Positions 1-12,100 of a stretch of 64,000 bases of DNA are shown piece after piece. Source of the DNA: Lepidurus packardi (lineage: Eukaryota; Arthropoda; Branchiopoda; Notostraca; Triopsidae). A model generated the notes under the pieces. The model saw nothing but the letters and a program-made list of their open reading frames with translations. It was not told where the DNA came from and searched no databases. Numbering within the stretch: position 1 is the stretch's first letter; the number at the start of each line of letters is the position of its first letter. The position numbers were made by a program, and so were the translations under genes. The stretch covers positions 7,894,565-7,958,564 of the forward strand of contig JAKZAN010000001.1 in NCBI GenBank assembly GCA_023053545.1, read 5' to 3'.

Positions 1-107
1 TCGGCTTTCTTTTTTCTTAAGTTTCTTGGAGTGCTCCTCTGCAAGGCGCTCTTTTTCCTCCTTGGCGCGCTTCAGCAGGACTTCTTCCCGTTCAGTATCT
101 GTTAAGT
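1..107 (-). CDS. sls: sls exon 57 (partial): charged helix, runs off the window
   Basis: A frame of 35 codons, open to the left edge, strongly charged (EREEVLLKRAKEEKERLAEE), predicted as a single helix. Fly Sls also enters long charged regions beyond its Ig groups. The exon is cut by the window end. Confidence 0.75.
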
Positions 108-3100
108 CTAATTAGGTAGATTTGAGTAAGCAATTGGTGGATTTTCGTCTTTTTTATTATTTTTTTTACTTTGAACGTGAAGTCTGGCTTTCGTCACTTG
201 GGTACCGGCCGGGTTAGACGCTTGACAAACGTATTCTCCGGCCATTTCAGGAGTTACGCTCTGGATAGTCAAAGTTGAGCGCTCATCTGTTAAGCGTAAC
301 TTTATGTTTGCTGTGCTTTTCACGATCTTATCGTTATAGAACCAAGCCACATCTAAATAATGTATTTTATTTTAGCAACTTAATACGTCTTATAGGAAAT
401 GTACCTGGTTTGGGTTTTCCTGCAAAATAGCACTCGAAAGTGGCCGTTTCAAGCTCCCTGGCCCGGCAGTCCGTCGCCTCGTTTGTAAACTGAGGGGCTT
501 GTTGCGTTTCTGCTCAAAACACAAGTTAAATTGTTGGCTTTCTGCTAGTTCACGTTCGCTTTTATGTTTACTCTGTAAATACCATGCGCAAAGTCAGTCA
601 AACTGCACACCATGCTCAGAAATAACTATGGTTTAGTTAAGGATGCAAACCTCAGTACGGGAACCAATCTGCCCAACTGCAACGGATAGTAGTGCAATTG
701 CCTCAGAAGGCAACAATCAAGCGCGCACAACAGGTTGCGTCTGCGTGCATTCACTTTCGAGCAACAAAAACTCGCGCAAGTCTTCCAAACTGGGTGATAA
801 CGGGGCTCGCTGGGCTACGGAAACAACTCTGCTATTAAGGTAATGAGCAATTAACGGGGAATCCATGCTAGGTGTTTCAGAAGTGGGTGTTTCACTATTT
901 TCCATGATGGGAGATAAGTGAGTTGGCAAAGGTAATTGTAGCGGCAGCGTTAGGCGATCTGGGCTCGTCGGACAGTAACACCGGGTGGGGGACGTGGTCA
1001 TATCAGGTTCCGAATCGTAACCGTTGCGAGCTAGACGGTATTGGGTCCAAATGTACTGCCATACGTCAGGGTGAGTCAATGCTCCAGATCTTGATTTGGC
1101 GTGCAAGGATTCTTCAAGCTGCAAAAACTCTTCGGTGCTTGAGACAGACGCTTTGTCATCGTCCACGTGTTCAGTATTGCTGCTGCTAAGGGTGAGAATA
1201 CTGCCTGAACTATTACTAGGAGCTGACACTACCGTTCGCAGATCGGGCAACGATACGCTTACTTTGCTGTTCTGGTAACTGTCTGTACTTTTGGAAAAAT
1301 TCGAATCGAGTGTTAGTAAGCTGTCTGTGGGTTTGAGATTAGTCGGGAGGCCTTCGCAACTGAGGGCTTCGATGACGGCAGAAATAGATTTACGATGAGA
1401 CTTCAGATACACGGAAATCATGCTTTGAGCGAAAATAGAGGCTGAAGATGACGCCTCCAAGTTCTCGTTCCCGGTTGGTAGTACAAGGGTTTTTGATATA
1501 TCGCTGTCACTGGGGTATTTAACCATAGGAGGTTGAGTTACAGGATCGGAGATAAAGACAGAATCATCCCCAATGGATACATCGTCCATAGAAAGGGAAC
1601 TAGGAACTGCTGATGCTCTGTGATTGACCAATAGCGCAACGTTGGGAAGGAAACTAGATACATGCGGGTCCAAACTGTCTACTGACATGCCGTCACTCTC
1701 TGAATGCGTGGCCGAGCAAGAATTCGGGCGCACAATAGGGGCAGGACTCTTACCTTGCATCTGGGCTTTGAGCATTTCCATACGAGTTACCCATTCTGGC
1801 TTACGATATATCTTCGTATCCAAGTATTCTGCAATAAAAACCAACCAGTTTAAATTAGCTGGAGTTTTTCTGAGCAACAGTTAAGAGCGTGTAAGTGTAA
1901 AAGTGTCAAAGCGATTGTTGTGTAGTTTGTGTTACATATGCGAAGTGTATTTTGGGTATGATGGGAAACGGAAGGGAATAGACTGCAAAATTCAAAAGCT
2001 GCAAAGTAGAAAAAATCACGATTAGTAGCATTGTAATCGAGTAAAAAATACGGGAAGAAGTATTGGCTTTGAAAATCTATGGATGAAGAGAACTGACCAG
2101 CTAACACTAGTTGAGTACTGGTTGTGGCCATGCCCAGCGAGCTTTGTGCCTCGCAGGTAATTTCCCCTACATCGTCAGGGAAAATTTCGCTGATGGTCAG
2201 CACGGAAGTTCCATCCTTGAAGTTATCGATTTGGAAGTCCTTTGAAGGAGTGATGGGCATTTCGTGATAGTACCAGTGAATGATGGGTCTGGGCTGGCCA
2301 GTTACTTGTACTTGGATCCTGTGTAATCAAATATAGCGTATGAGTCCAAGTCTTCATTTTGATACCCGGAAAAAGCTTTACTTGGCAGTTTGGCCATCCT
2401 GCACCTGGATCTCATCTGGCAACTGCTGAACAAATCGCGGTTCGATGTCGAGTTGAGTCGTAGCTTCGTCTTCGATCGGTTTCATTTCTTCAATTGACGG
2501 TTTCGGTTTTTGCGTCTTTTCCGTGGACACCATTTTAGTTTCGACCTGAAGAAGATGTTAGTTTGCAAAAATAATGTTGTTCTCCGTCTACTTTTTCAGT
2601 TAGCAAATCGTCGTCGGAACCACTGGGTTCCGTGAGGTCTTCGACAGCTCCTGGACCGAGGGTTGCAGAGGCACTTTCTGAATCTGGAATGTATTCATAG
2701 CCTGAGGATTCAAGGTAATATTTTTTTTATCTTTGCATTCCATTAAGTGTTAAGTAATTTTACTTTCGACGTTAAGAACAGCTTTGGTCAAGGATTGGCC
2801 AAGTTTGTTCATAGCCTTACAGACATACACGCCAGCGTCCTCAGGGAACACTTCAATGAAGTGTAGCTCACATTCACCCTCCGACGAAAGGGACACGCTA
2901 ACCCCGTTGTGCTCCCGAACAGGCTTTTCATTATGGTACCATTTAACTCGGGGCATAGGCTTACCTTCAATCTAATTAGACACAGGCCGATAAGGTAGAT
3001 AAAAAATATTTCTTTGGTCTGTTTTACTTTGCATACTAGACGAACTTCCTCACCGTCCATTACTTTTAAGGGAACTAACTCGTGTGTGAATACAGGGGGT

Positions 3101-6100
3101 TGTAATTCCTGCACAGCTATTTCCCGTTCGACTTTGAGAGTTGCAGAAGAGGCAACGGCGCCAACAGGATTTTCTACGCGCACGGTGTAGGAGCCAGCGA
3201 ATTCCGGTAGCGCTTCGGGAATGAACAAAGTGGAGCGATTATTTTGGCTCGCGATCTGCATGTGAGGTGAGTTGACAATCGGTTCACCATGCTGTAGCCA
3301 GGTAAAGGTAGCTTCCGGAATCGCGTTCACTTGAACTTCAATAATTGCTGCCTCACCTTCGGGTACCGTTTGCGGCTGGAGGGCTTTGGTGAATTGGGGA
3401 GCCAGAGTGCGAGGTTGATCAGCGGTGCCTTCTAGTGTTAAGTCTAGGGTTGCTAGGCTGCACGCCTCCCCCCCTTCGTTGGTCGCCCGAACTTCGTACC
3501 TACCCACGTCCTCTGTCGTAGAATTCATAATAGTTAATGTCGAAACAATGTTCTGGCTTTCTATTTCGTAACGAGGAGAAGGCGTCAGCTCCTGACCATT
3601 TCTGTACCATTTTATGGTAGGCGTCGGACACCCGTCAAACGTGACACTTAGCTCAACTCGATGGCCTGGCACCACCCTCTGTGGTCTGAGTGGATTGGTA
3701 ATGACAGGAGATTGGATAAGTTCCTGGCGACTAACTACAACTAAATCTCCTAAAGTACGTAACCAGTTGGAAAAAGTTATTATCGAGATATGTGTGAGTA
3801 ACGGAGTACTCTTACCGACTACGAGGTTTGCCTCAGATTCCACCTGTCCATGCTTGTTGGTGGCCGTGCAACGATAGATTCCTTCATCGTCAGGGTAAAC
3901 TTCAGTAATCGTCAAAGTAGCTTGGCCTGTTTCGCTGTCATAAATAGGTTTGAAATCGCTGGAAGGTCTTATTTCCCTCTCGCCGCGATACCAGGTCACG
4001 ATCGGAATTGGTTTCCCCACTATCACGCATTGAAACGTTGCCGGCTCTCCGTCAGAAGCCTTGTTCGTAGTTAAAGGACTGGTAAAGCGTGGAGACTCGC
4101 CAGGCTCTTCTTTGGCTACAATGACAAACGAGCGATTTTTATGTACCTGTTAGTTTCTTTCAGCTGAAAATTGTGTTAGTTGCCAAGTAACTATTTGCGT
4201 GGTCAAAGAATGTCGTCACGAGAAGTCGCGACATAGAAGTTAGCATCGCTGAGTTTTTTTTTTCAGTGTTAAATGTATGGTAGCAGGTTAGTTTGGGCAA
4301 ATCAGACAAGGGGATCTGTTGTTTCAGGTAGAGCCAACCGCATGCCAGAGACAGGGATCGGATTTATCACTTGTTTTGACAAAGATCCGCGTGCAGAGAA
4401 TTATAATCATGTCCACAAAAAAGGTCAAGTTCTATGAATGCTTGGCAAACCATTCTGTTTTTACCGAGGCTTTCGGAATGGTAGCAAGCTGCAGTTGGCG
4501 AGGTTCAGCCATGTTTAGAATGTTTGGCAAACCGCAAAGTTTATAGGAGACGAATTTTGGCAGAACTAAGTAAGACCCCGGGGACTGAGAGTTAGTTTGT
4601 AATTAACCGCAAGCCCAGGCAAGAGAAATAAATAAGTGTGGGATGCATTGGACTTACGCTGAACGAGGAGATTCGCGGTAGTCGAGGCTGTTCCAGCATC
4701 GTTGATGGCCCGACAGCTATACATCCCAACGTCTGTGTCTTTAACGCGAAGAATTTCCAAGACAGACTTGTTGGTAAATGAAGTAATAGTAATGCGATCC
4801 GAGGGTTGGATCGTAGCTTCGTTGCGATACCATGTGATGGTAGGAGTTGGATCGCCTTGCAGTTCCACCTGCAACCGTACATTCTTGTCAATTCGGCAGA
4901 CGAGAGGTTGCAGTTTTTTAATGAAAGTCGGAGCAACCATAGTTTGCAACCTAGTTAGGGTAGCTTTTCGTTTGGGTTTTCCAGTTTTGGTCGTTTTCAC
5001 AAAGGTTTCCGTTGTTTCGGCGACTGAAATGTCCGGTTGGAATACCGAAACCGTTTCTTTGGATAACTCAGGTTCTTTCAGTGGGATTACTTGCAGCGGA
5101 CTTGGTTCAGTTTTTAAAAGCGTTTCAATAGTTTGCTGAGTAATTGTGTTTAAGGATATGTCTGTGGAATCAATGTGTGACTGCTCAATATGTCTTTCTT
5201 CGCTTTGCGTTTGAAGCGTGACCTTCTCTACTTTGGTAACCGACGGTTGCAAGGGACCCAAATGCGCCTCCGGCTCCAACGTTACGGTAGGACGTTCTGT
5301 GGAAGGGGTGGGGAATTTGGTTACAACTGAGCTTTGTGTCACTTCAGTTCCTTCCTGTTCTAGTGCGACTTCTGCGAATTCCTGAAGAGTTGTAGTGGAT
5401 TTTGCCTGTTCGGTTTGTGGTTTGCCACGCCTCCACGGCGCTGCTGCTTCTGGTTTGTCGATCTGCTTTTCAGTAGCCATTTGCTGTGTAGTTGTGTGTA
5501 TTACTGGCTGAACAATTGGGATAATTGATTCAGGAGCAATTTTTGTGTGGCTCTCAACAGTTATGGGAGTGCTTTCAGGCTCTTTTGGCTTTAATGCATC
5601 CGTCTTGGCCTCTATAAGAATTTTAAATTCAGGTCCAGATTTCGTTGGAGGCTTTTTTAATGCTATCCCGCCGTGCGATCCTTCAGTTGTATCAGCTTCC
5701 CGCTTGACGGGTTTCAGCTTTACTTTCATGGGCTCAGGCAAGTCGTCTGTTCGCTTAGGTGAAATCTTTTTTAATGTAAACTCTTCCTTGACTACTTCAA
5801 TTGTATCAGCTTCCCGCTTGACTGGTTTCAGCTGTACTTTCGCAGGCTCAGGCAAGTCTTCTGTACGCTTAAATGGAATCTTTTTTAATGTAACCTCTTC
5901 CTTGACAACTGGTTTGTCCTCATACTTTGTGGGGGTTCTCTTCGGAACAATTTGACTAATTTCTTTTACTTCCGTAGGATGTTTGGATGAAGTTACCTGA
6001 ACAAGAGTTGGCTGATCTAGTTTCTGCTCTGTTACTTGAGTCAAAAGGACAAGTTCAGAACTCAGAGTCGGTTCGTGAATAACTTGTTGGAGTGCTGGCT

Positions 6101-9100
6101 CGGATTTGGATAACTCTATTGTTTGATTTGCGACGAGTATTTCAGAATCGGGTTTGGATGTCTCCTTGACGGTTGTAGGCTTCAATTCAACTTGCTCCGT
6201 GCCAGTATCGTCTGGTCTTGCAGCCCGTTGAGGAGCTTTCTTCAACTGAACAGTGCCCCATGGTGTGCTCGCTTCTGGTTTGGGAGCTTCCAGCCTGCTA
6301 AACTTACCCTGTTTTGGCTTAACTAATTCCGGTGTAGGCTGAGCTGGAGATTCAGTCGCTTCAGGTACTTCAACAGGAGTCGGACTATGTTTCTGTATAG
6401 GAGCTGATAAGGCAGTGGTCAGTTCGGCTGAGGTTTCTTTGGTTGCTTCCTTTTGGCTAATTTCAGTGTCGACTTGGGACTTCTTATTGACAGTTTGGGG
6501 TTCTGGAGTTACTTCTTTTGCGGTCGGAAGCGCTGGTTGTCCATAAATCTTGACTGCAGCCGTAGGCTTAGCTTGTACTGTGACCAGAGGCTCGACCACA
6601 GATGTCTTCGACCCTACCTTAGTTATGTTTGCTACAGCTGGAGAAACTTCTCGGGAAACCGGCTTGCGCAATAGCTGTGCTCCGGACTTCCACGGTACGT
6701 CGCTATCAGTACTAGTCTTGTTTTCCTCTTCGAGCTTACTAGCAGCAGGTTTCAATGATATAGTAGTTTTAACTTCCTCTTTGGGAACAGATAAGGGAGA
6801 CGATTCTCGCGTAGGAGTTCTTTTCAACGACGCCAATCCAGCCTTCCAAGGTATTTCGCTAACTGTGGGCTCCAGAAATTTGACTGGCGACGATTCTCTT
6901 GTCGAGGTCTGTGAAGCCTTCTTGAGTACATGAACCCCAGTTTTCCAAGGTACGTCGTCTTGAGGTTTAACCTCAATCGTGTCTGAAGTAAGACCCTGCG
7001 TTGTATCTTCTTTTGGTTCTTTGCAAGGAATAGGCTTGAGTTCCACCGTACCAAGCGTTTCTTTGGGTATAGTTTTAGGCTCTTGGCCTGGGACTTTCTT
7101 CAGCCCCTGTTTTCCAGATTGCCAGGCAGGAGCTGCAGGCTCTTCTTTCTTCTTAATTACGTGCTGGTCACGTGGTGCGATGGGTAAACGAACATTTGGT
7201 TTGGACCGGGTAGGCCTGGTCTGCTGATTTTCTGGCCGGTCGCGTTGTTGAGTGTCTTGAGATTGGCTTCTATGAGTTCTCCAGGGTGCTACTTCTGTCC
7301 CTTCTGGGGAGTCAGGTTTAGTAGGTTCATGGCTAGATCCTCGTCGGGGTAAGGGTAATGAGGTCTTACGCCAAGGCGTTGTCGAACTCCTTGTTTCGGG
7401 TCGTGACTCGCGCTGCTTCGCTCCAGTCGTATCCTTTTTCGTATCCACCGTTTCTACGTTTTCTACTTTAACTAAAGTTGAATCTCCAATAAAGACATGA
7501 GTCTGCTTCCCCAATATAGTTGAAGTCTTTTGTGGGGGACTTTGCTTAGTTGAAGTGCTATCTGAACGTCTGCCGTAAGCGGTTTTAGTCATGATCGTGT
7601 GCTTATGATCTTGACTTGTTGCAACACGATCGGCCGGATGCGGTGACTTTATGGTTACAGCTCCGGGTTCTGTAAGAAAAGAAAATGCACGCTGTGAAAA
7701 GAAAGCTGAAGCTAACCAACTTATATCATTTCCATTCTGAAAGGGCGTTGTCACGATTAACGGCCATACGGTTACACAGTATACATTTAAGAAAAGATGG
7801 AGGGATGGCATGAGCAGGTCAATTATATCTGGTCGAGCCCTTCTTTTATAGCTATTTTGTTACAGCGAGTCTTGTTTACGTTGGCTCTAGAAGATTTACA
7901 TCTCCAGGCAAAGGGAAAAAATAGGGAAAACTTGGCAGAAACCCACAGAAGAACAGAGTGTGGGAGACCTTGGAGGCAGTAATCCCGTAACCCTGCGTCT
8001 CTAATTATGTGAGTCAGGACCGTAAAAAAGGAAAGTTCCCTGTACTGTACCCGGGGAATCTGCTTGTCGGGTCAGACCTTGCTAATGCAAAGTGTTGTGT
8101 GTTGCTTAGCTGGGCAAGTGATTAGCTGACATTTCATCGACGCTTGGTTTGCGTCAGTCTTCGTTGGAAATCGCGCGTGAGAGGTCTTGGAAGTGGCAGT
8201 GTCTCAAGGGGAAGTTTTCGTTCGGTGTTAGTGCTTACAGTTTTAGTGTTCGTCGTTTTCGGAATTTTAGAGAAATCGTTTTCCGTTTATCACTGTCTTG
8301 GAATGCTTATCCTTAGCGTAGCTTTTCGTGCAATGCATGCTAATTAGTTTAGGTAGAGCCTAGTTATGAGTGGGGATTTCTTAACGGGGACATGTTTTGT
8401 AACTTTCCATCGTTTTTATCGTTGTGACGAGTGTGTGAGTCATTGTAACTTGGTATGGGTCGCTGTTTTCTTTGTAAAAACTTTGACTGCTTGTTAATCC
8501 TTGGAGCGAAGGAAGCAAATGCATCTCCTGAATACAAATCAAATGTGTGTCCAGTATGAAAACTGGCTAAAGCGTCTCGGCTTTTGCCCTTTATAGGGAA
8601 CAGAAGCTACTTGCTGTGGTCCCTAGTTATTCCGAAATAATCTGGCTGAGTCAGAAGTTTTTGGAAAGCCTATTTTTTCAAGCCGTCACGCGAACAAACT
8701 TGACTAGCTACTACGGGACCGAACCTTGTTTAGAAAAAGTGTAGTCTCTCACGCTGGTGGCTCCGAAGGAGAGATATCTGAGTCACAGCGTGGGGTATTT
8801 AGCCCACCCTTAAGAGTTGTAAAAGAGTCTGTAGCTCTTGGCTGCCAGAGCGATAGCTTTTTCTAGACAAATAAATGTGCATGTCCCACACGACCGTTGG
8901 AAGCCGACGCGCATTTTCTTGGACAGGTCACAATAATTGGAATGAAGCGTGAAAAGCTCGCTCCGAGTTTTTTTTGTCCGAAATACTTGAACTTAACGAC
9001 GTGTCCCATAGATTAAAAAAATATGCAAATAAGGGTCTGAAAATGTAGTTTTTCTTTTATGGATGCTGAGGATGTCGCCATCGCGGCTTCTGAACCAGTA

Positions 9101-12100
9101 CACTCAGTTGTTCTACATCGAAACAGCAATGAAGGTTGAAGAGGAGGCAGATTGAAAGTAAATCCTTGTCCTTGAGATCCTTGAGATCCTTGTCCCGCTT
9201 GTTCGCTAGTTGAGATCTCCAGGAGAACGGTGAAGACGCCCGAGTCTGTATCGGAAAGGTGTGGGCGCCTAAGGAGGCTACGTAAAGATGTGTAAAGTAG
9301 ATATTTGAAGGAAAAAGGCGGAACTTGTGAGAGCTAAAGTTTGCTTGACCTAGCACGTTTAATTTTTGCACACTATTGGCGTATAAAGTCTTCACCCATG
9401 GCGATAAAATCGTCTTTGCAAGGCAGTAAGTGAGAGAGGGGGCAGAATTAGGTTAGACAAAAATTAATTTGTCAAATCACTGGGTATAAGGTAAATATAA
9501 TAACAAGAGGCCAAAGGACTTAAAAAGGTTAAAGGCTAGATATTGCGGGAACGGAGGAAGAGGACGTTGTTAATATTCCAGTAGAAAAATCGACACTTAA
9601 AATCGGCTGCTGCAGCGGACTACATAATTCAACATAAACTAAAGCGAACGCACAAAAAAACAAGGCACCAATGGCAGTTTTTCCACCTCTCAGGCTATAG
9701 ACGTAAATCATTAGTTCTAAAATCCCTTGTCTTAATTTGTCGTTTAGCTTATATAAAGCGGTCAAATAATTATGGAAGCTTTTCTCCATGCTTATTCTTT
9801 TTCCATAGCCTGGAGTTTTAACACGACCGATACCATATTTCTTCACTCAATACAATCAAATTTTTTTAAAATATTTTTTGTGACATTTTGTGACAATTTT
9901 TTTGTGACAAATTTCTGTACATTTTCTTTATTCCGCAACTTTTATGACCACCTGACCGCGCCAAACTCCCCGCAAGCCCTCCTCAGGCCTCCAAATCATG
10001 ACATTTCTTTTGAATTCGAAGATATTTTTCTTACAGAAAAAAAGTCAAAGTAAAGATAAGTCAGTGACAGGAAAGCGTGGGGGAAAATGGCGAGCACTTA
10101 GGAATAGAATTCGAGCCCATTGCTGGGGTTCAATTTGATTGTTTTTGGGCATTTTTTGTAGTGAAAAAATCAAAAAGCAAAAAAAAAAACGCAACAACGG
10201 TATCGATCGTGGCGCTGGGATGAAAAACGAAATGTGCGGAAACAAAAAATCGAGACACATTCAGACCTCCCCGTCCAATTATTTTCTGAATATTGTTTTA
10301 TGTGTTCGAATTGTGTTTTTGCCAAAAAATTGCATTGTGTAAGAAATTAAAACAGCGACAAAGCGCCAAGAAATTGGTAAGAAAAAAGAGACTGACGTTT
10401 GAAGGGTATAGTGCAATATGGTTTGTTCGTGCTGCCATTGATTTGTTAAGAAATACGAAGGTGCAGTATTTTTTCAGAAATAAAATTTGGTGGTAGGACG
10501 GGTTAGGTTTTTCATCCAGACGTGGATTAGGAAACGCAGAAAAGTAAGTCAGTGTAGTAAAATGTAACCAACAAGTTTTCTTTTGTTTTGGTTTGAGTAA
10601 TATATCTGAATTTCTGCAATGTCAAAGGAGGCCGTTTGGAGGAGGTGCGAAACAAAAACAAGGGATAGCTTAGACACGCCTAGTTGGATTAGGGTCATGT
10701 CTGAGCTATACACCCACACAGAAAGAGCGAGGGAGTTTGGTTTAGTGCTTACTGGTCACGGTCAGGTAGGCCGAACATTCCGCGGCTCCCACAGGGTTGG
10801 TAGCACGACAGGTAAACAAGCCCGTATCTTCGGGGTACGTCTTTTTGATTAACAGAACTGCATGGTTGCCCTCTTGTATCATCTGAATGAATTAAAAAAA
10901 TTAAAATAATTTTAAAGTTCATATTTATTTGAATATTTTTTACCTGGAAGTCGGTGGAAGGTGGGATAACGGCGCCTTCGCGGAACCATTGCACGTTGGC
11001 TTGCGGAGACCCGGTAACGATGGTCCGAAACTGGGCGGGACTTCCTTCCAGGACAGTGACATTGTCAATGGGCGCAAGAGTTGGAGCGCTTTCTAAGGTT
11101 TCGGGTGCTGAAATGATAGAAATAATCCAAATTGTAGCCAAAGTGCTTATGAAGAAAATTGAGATAAGTGTGTTTAGGATTTACCTGCGACTTTCAAAGA
11201 CGCAGAGGACTGAGCTTTTCCGGCAGAGTTTGATACGACGCATTTGTAGACGCCTTCATCCTCAGGGAAAGCTTCAGAGATGCGCAGGATGAACGCGTCG
11301 CCTTCTTGGGACATAATGAAATAACGCGAGGGTTTGATTTGTTGGTTACCCTTCTCCCATTTCACTTGCGGAAGGGGGTTACCCACAGCGCGGCAGCGGA
11401 AGAAAGCTGTCTGACCTTCTCGCACGCGTTGTTCTTGCAGCGGTTCAGTAATCTTAGGAGCTTGGATGGTACCGGCAGGGGTAGCAGGTTCGGATGGTAC
11501 AGTGCTAGCACCTGAGGGAACTTCAACGTGGCACTGCGCTTCGCAGCGGGCTTCACCAGCTTGGTTAATGGCTACGCATTCATAGGAGCCCGAATCTTCG
11601 GCTGTTGTTTCCAAGACGAGGAGGGTACAGATACCATCTTCCTCAAGCGTTTTGTAGCGGATATCGTTAGAGATCTTGCGGCCGTTCTTGAGCCAGTAGA
11701 TATCCATAGGGTGGGTACCAGCTACCTTGGCGTCAAACCGAATCAATTGGGTGGCTTTGACGGTAGAGTCTTGGATGGTGGTAAGGAAGCTAGGAGGGAC
11801 CACTCCGCCACGACCTTGACGTCGCTCTTCGACCACTAAATTGGCTGAGCATTTGGCGCCTCCGCCGCGATTTTCGGCTAAGACGGCAAATATGCCAGAG
11901 TCTTCCATAAAGACTTCGCGGATGATTAGGACGGACTTGGTGCCAAACGTGTGGATTTGGAAATCGGTCGAGTTCTGGATAGGGAAGTCTTCACGGAACC
12001 ATTTGATGGTCGGGGTCGGATCGCCGTCGTACTCGACTTCAAAACGAGCGCTCTCGTGCTCGAATACGCGGCACGGTTGAACTTTCTTGGTGAAGAAAGG

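Noticed and set aside
5545-5955. Plus-strand ORF of 136 codons opposite the PEVK-like exon (also 4702-5139, 6550-6933)
   Set aside because: Antisense shadows of a Pro/Glu/Lys-rich coding exon; they have no protein-like composition and no start context.
9057-9846. ORFs in sls intron 46
   Set aside because: Short, no motif, and lying in sequence better explained as a kettin 3' UTR or intron.
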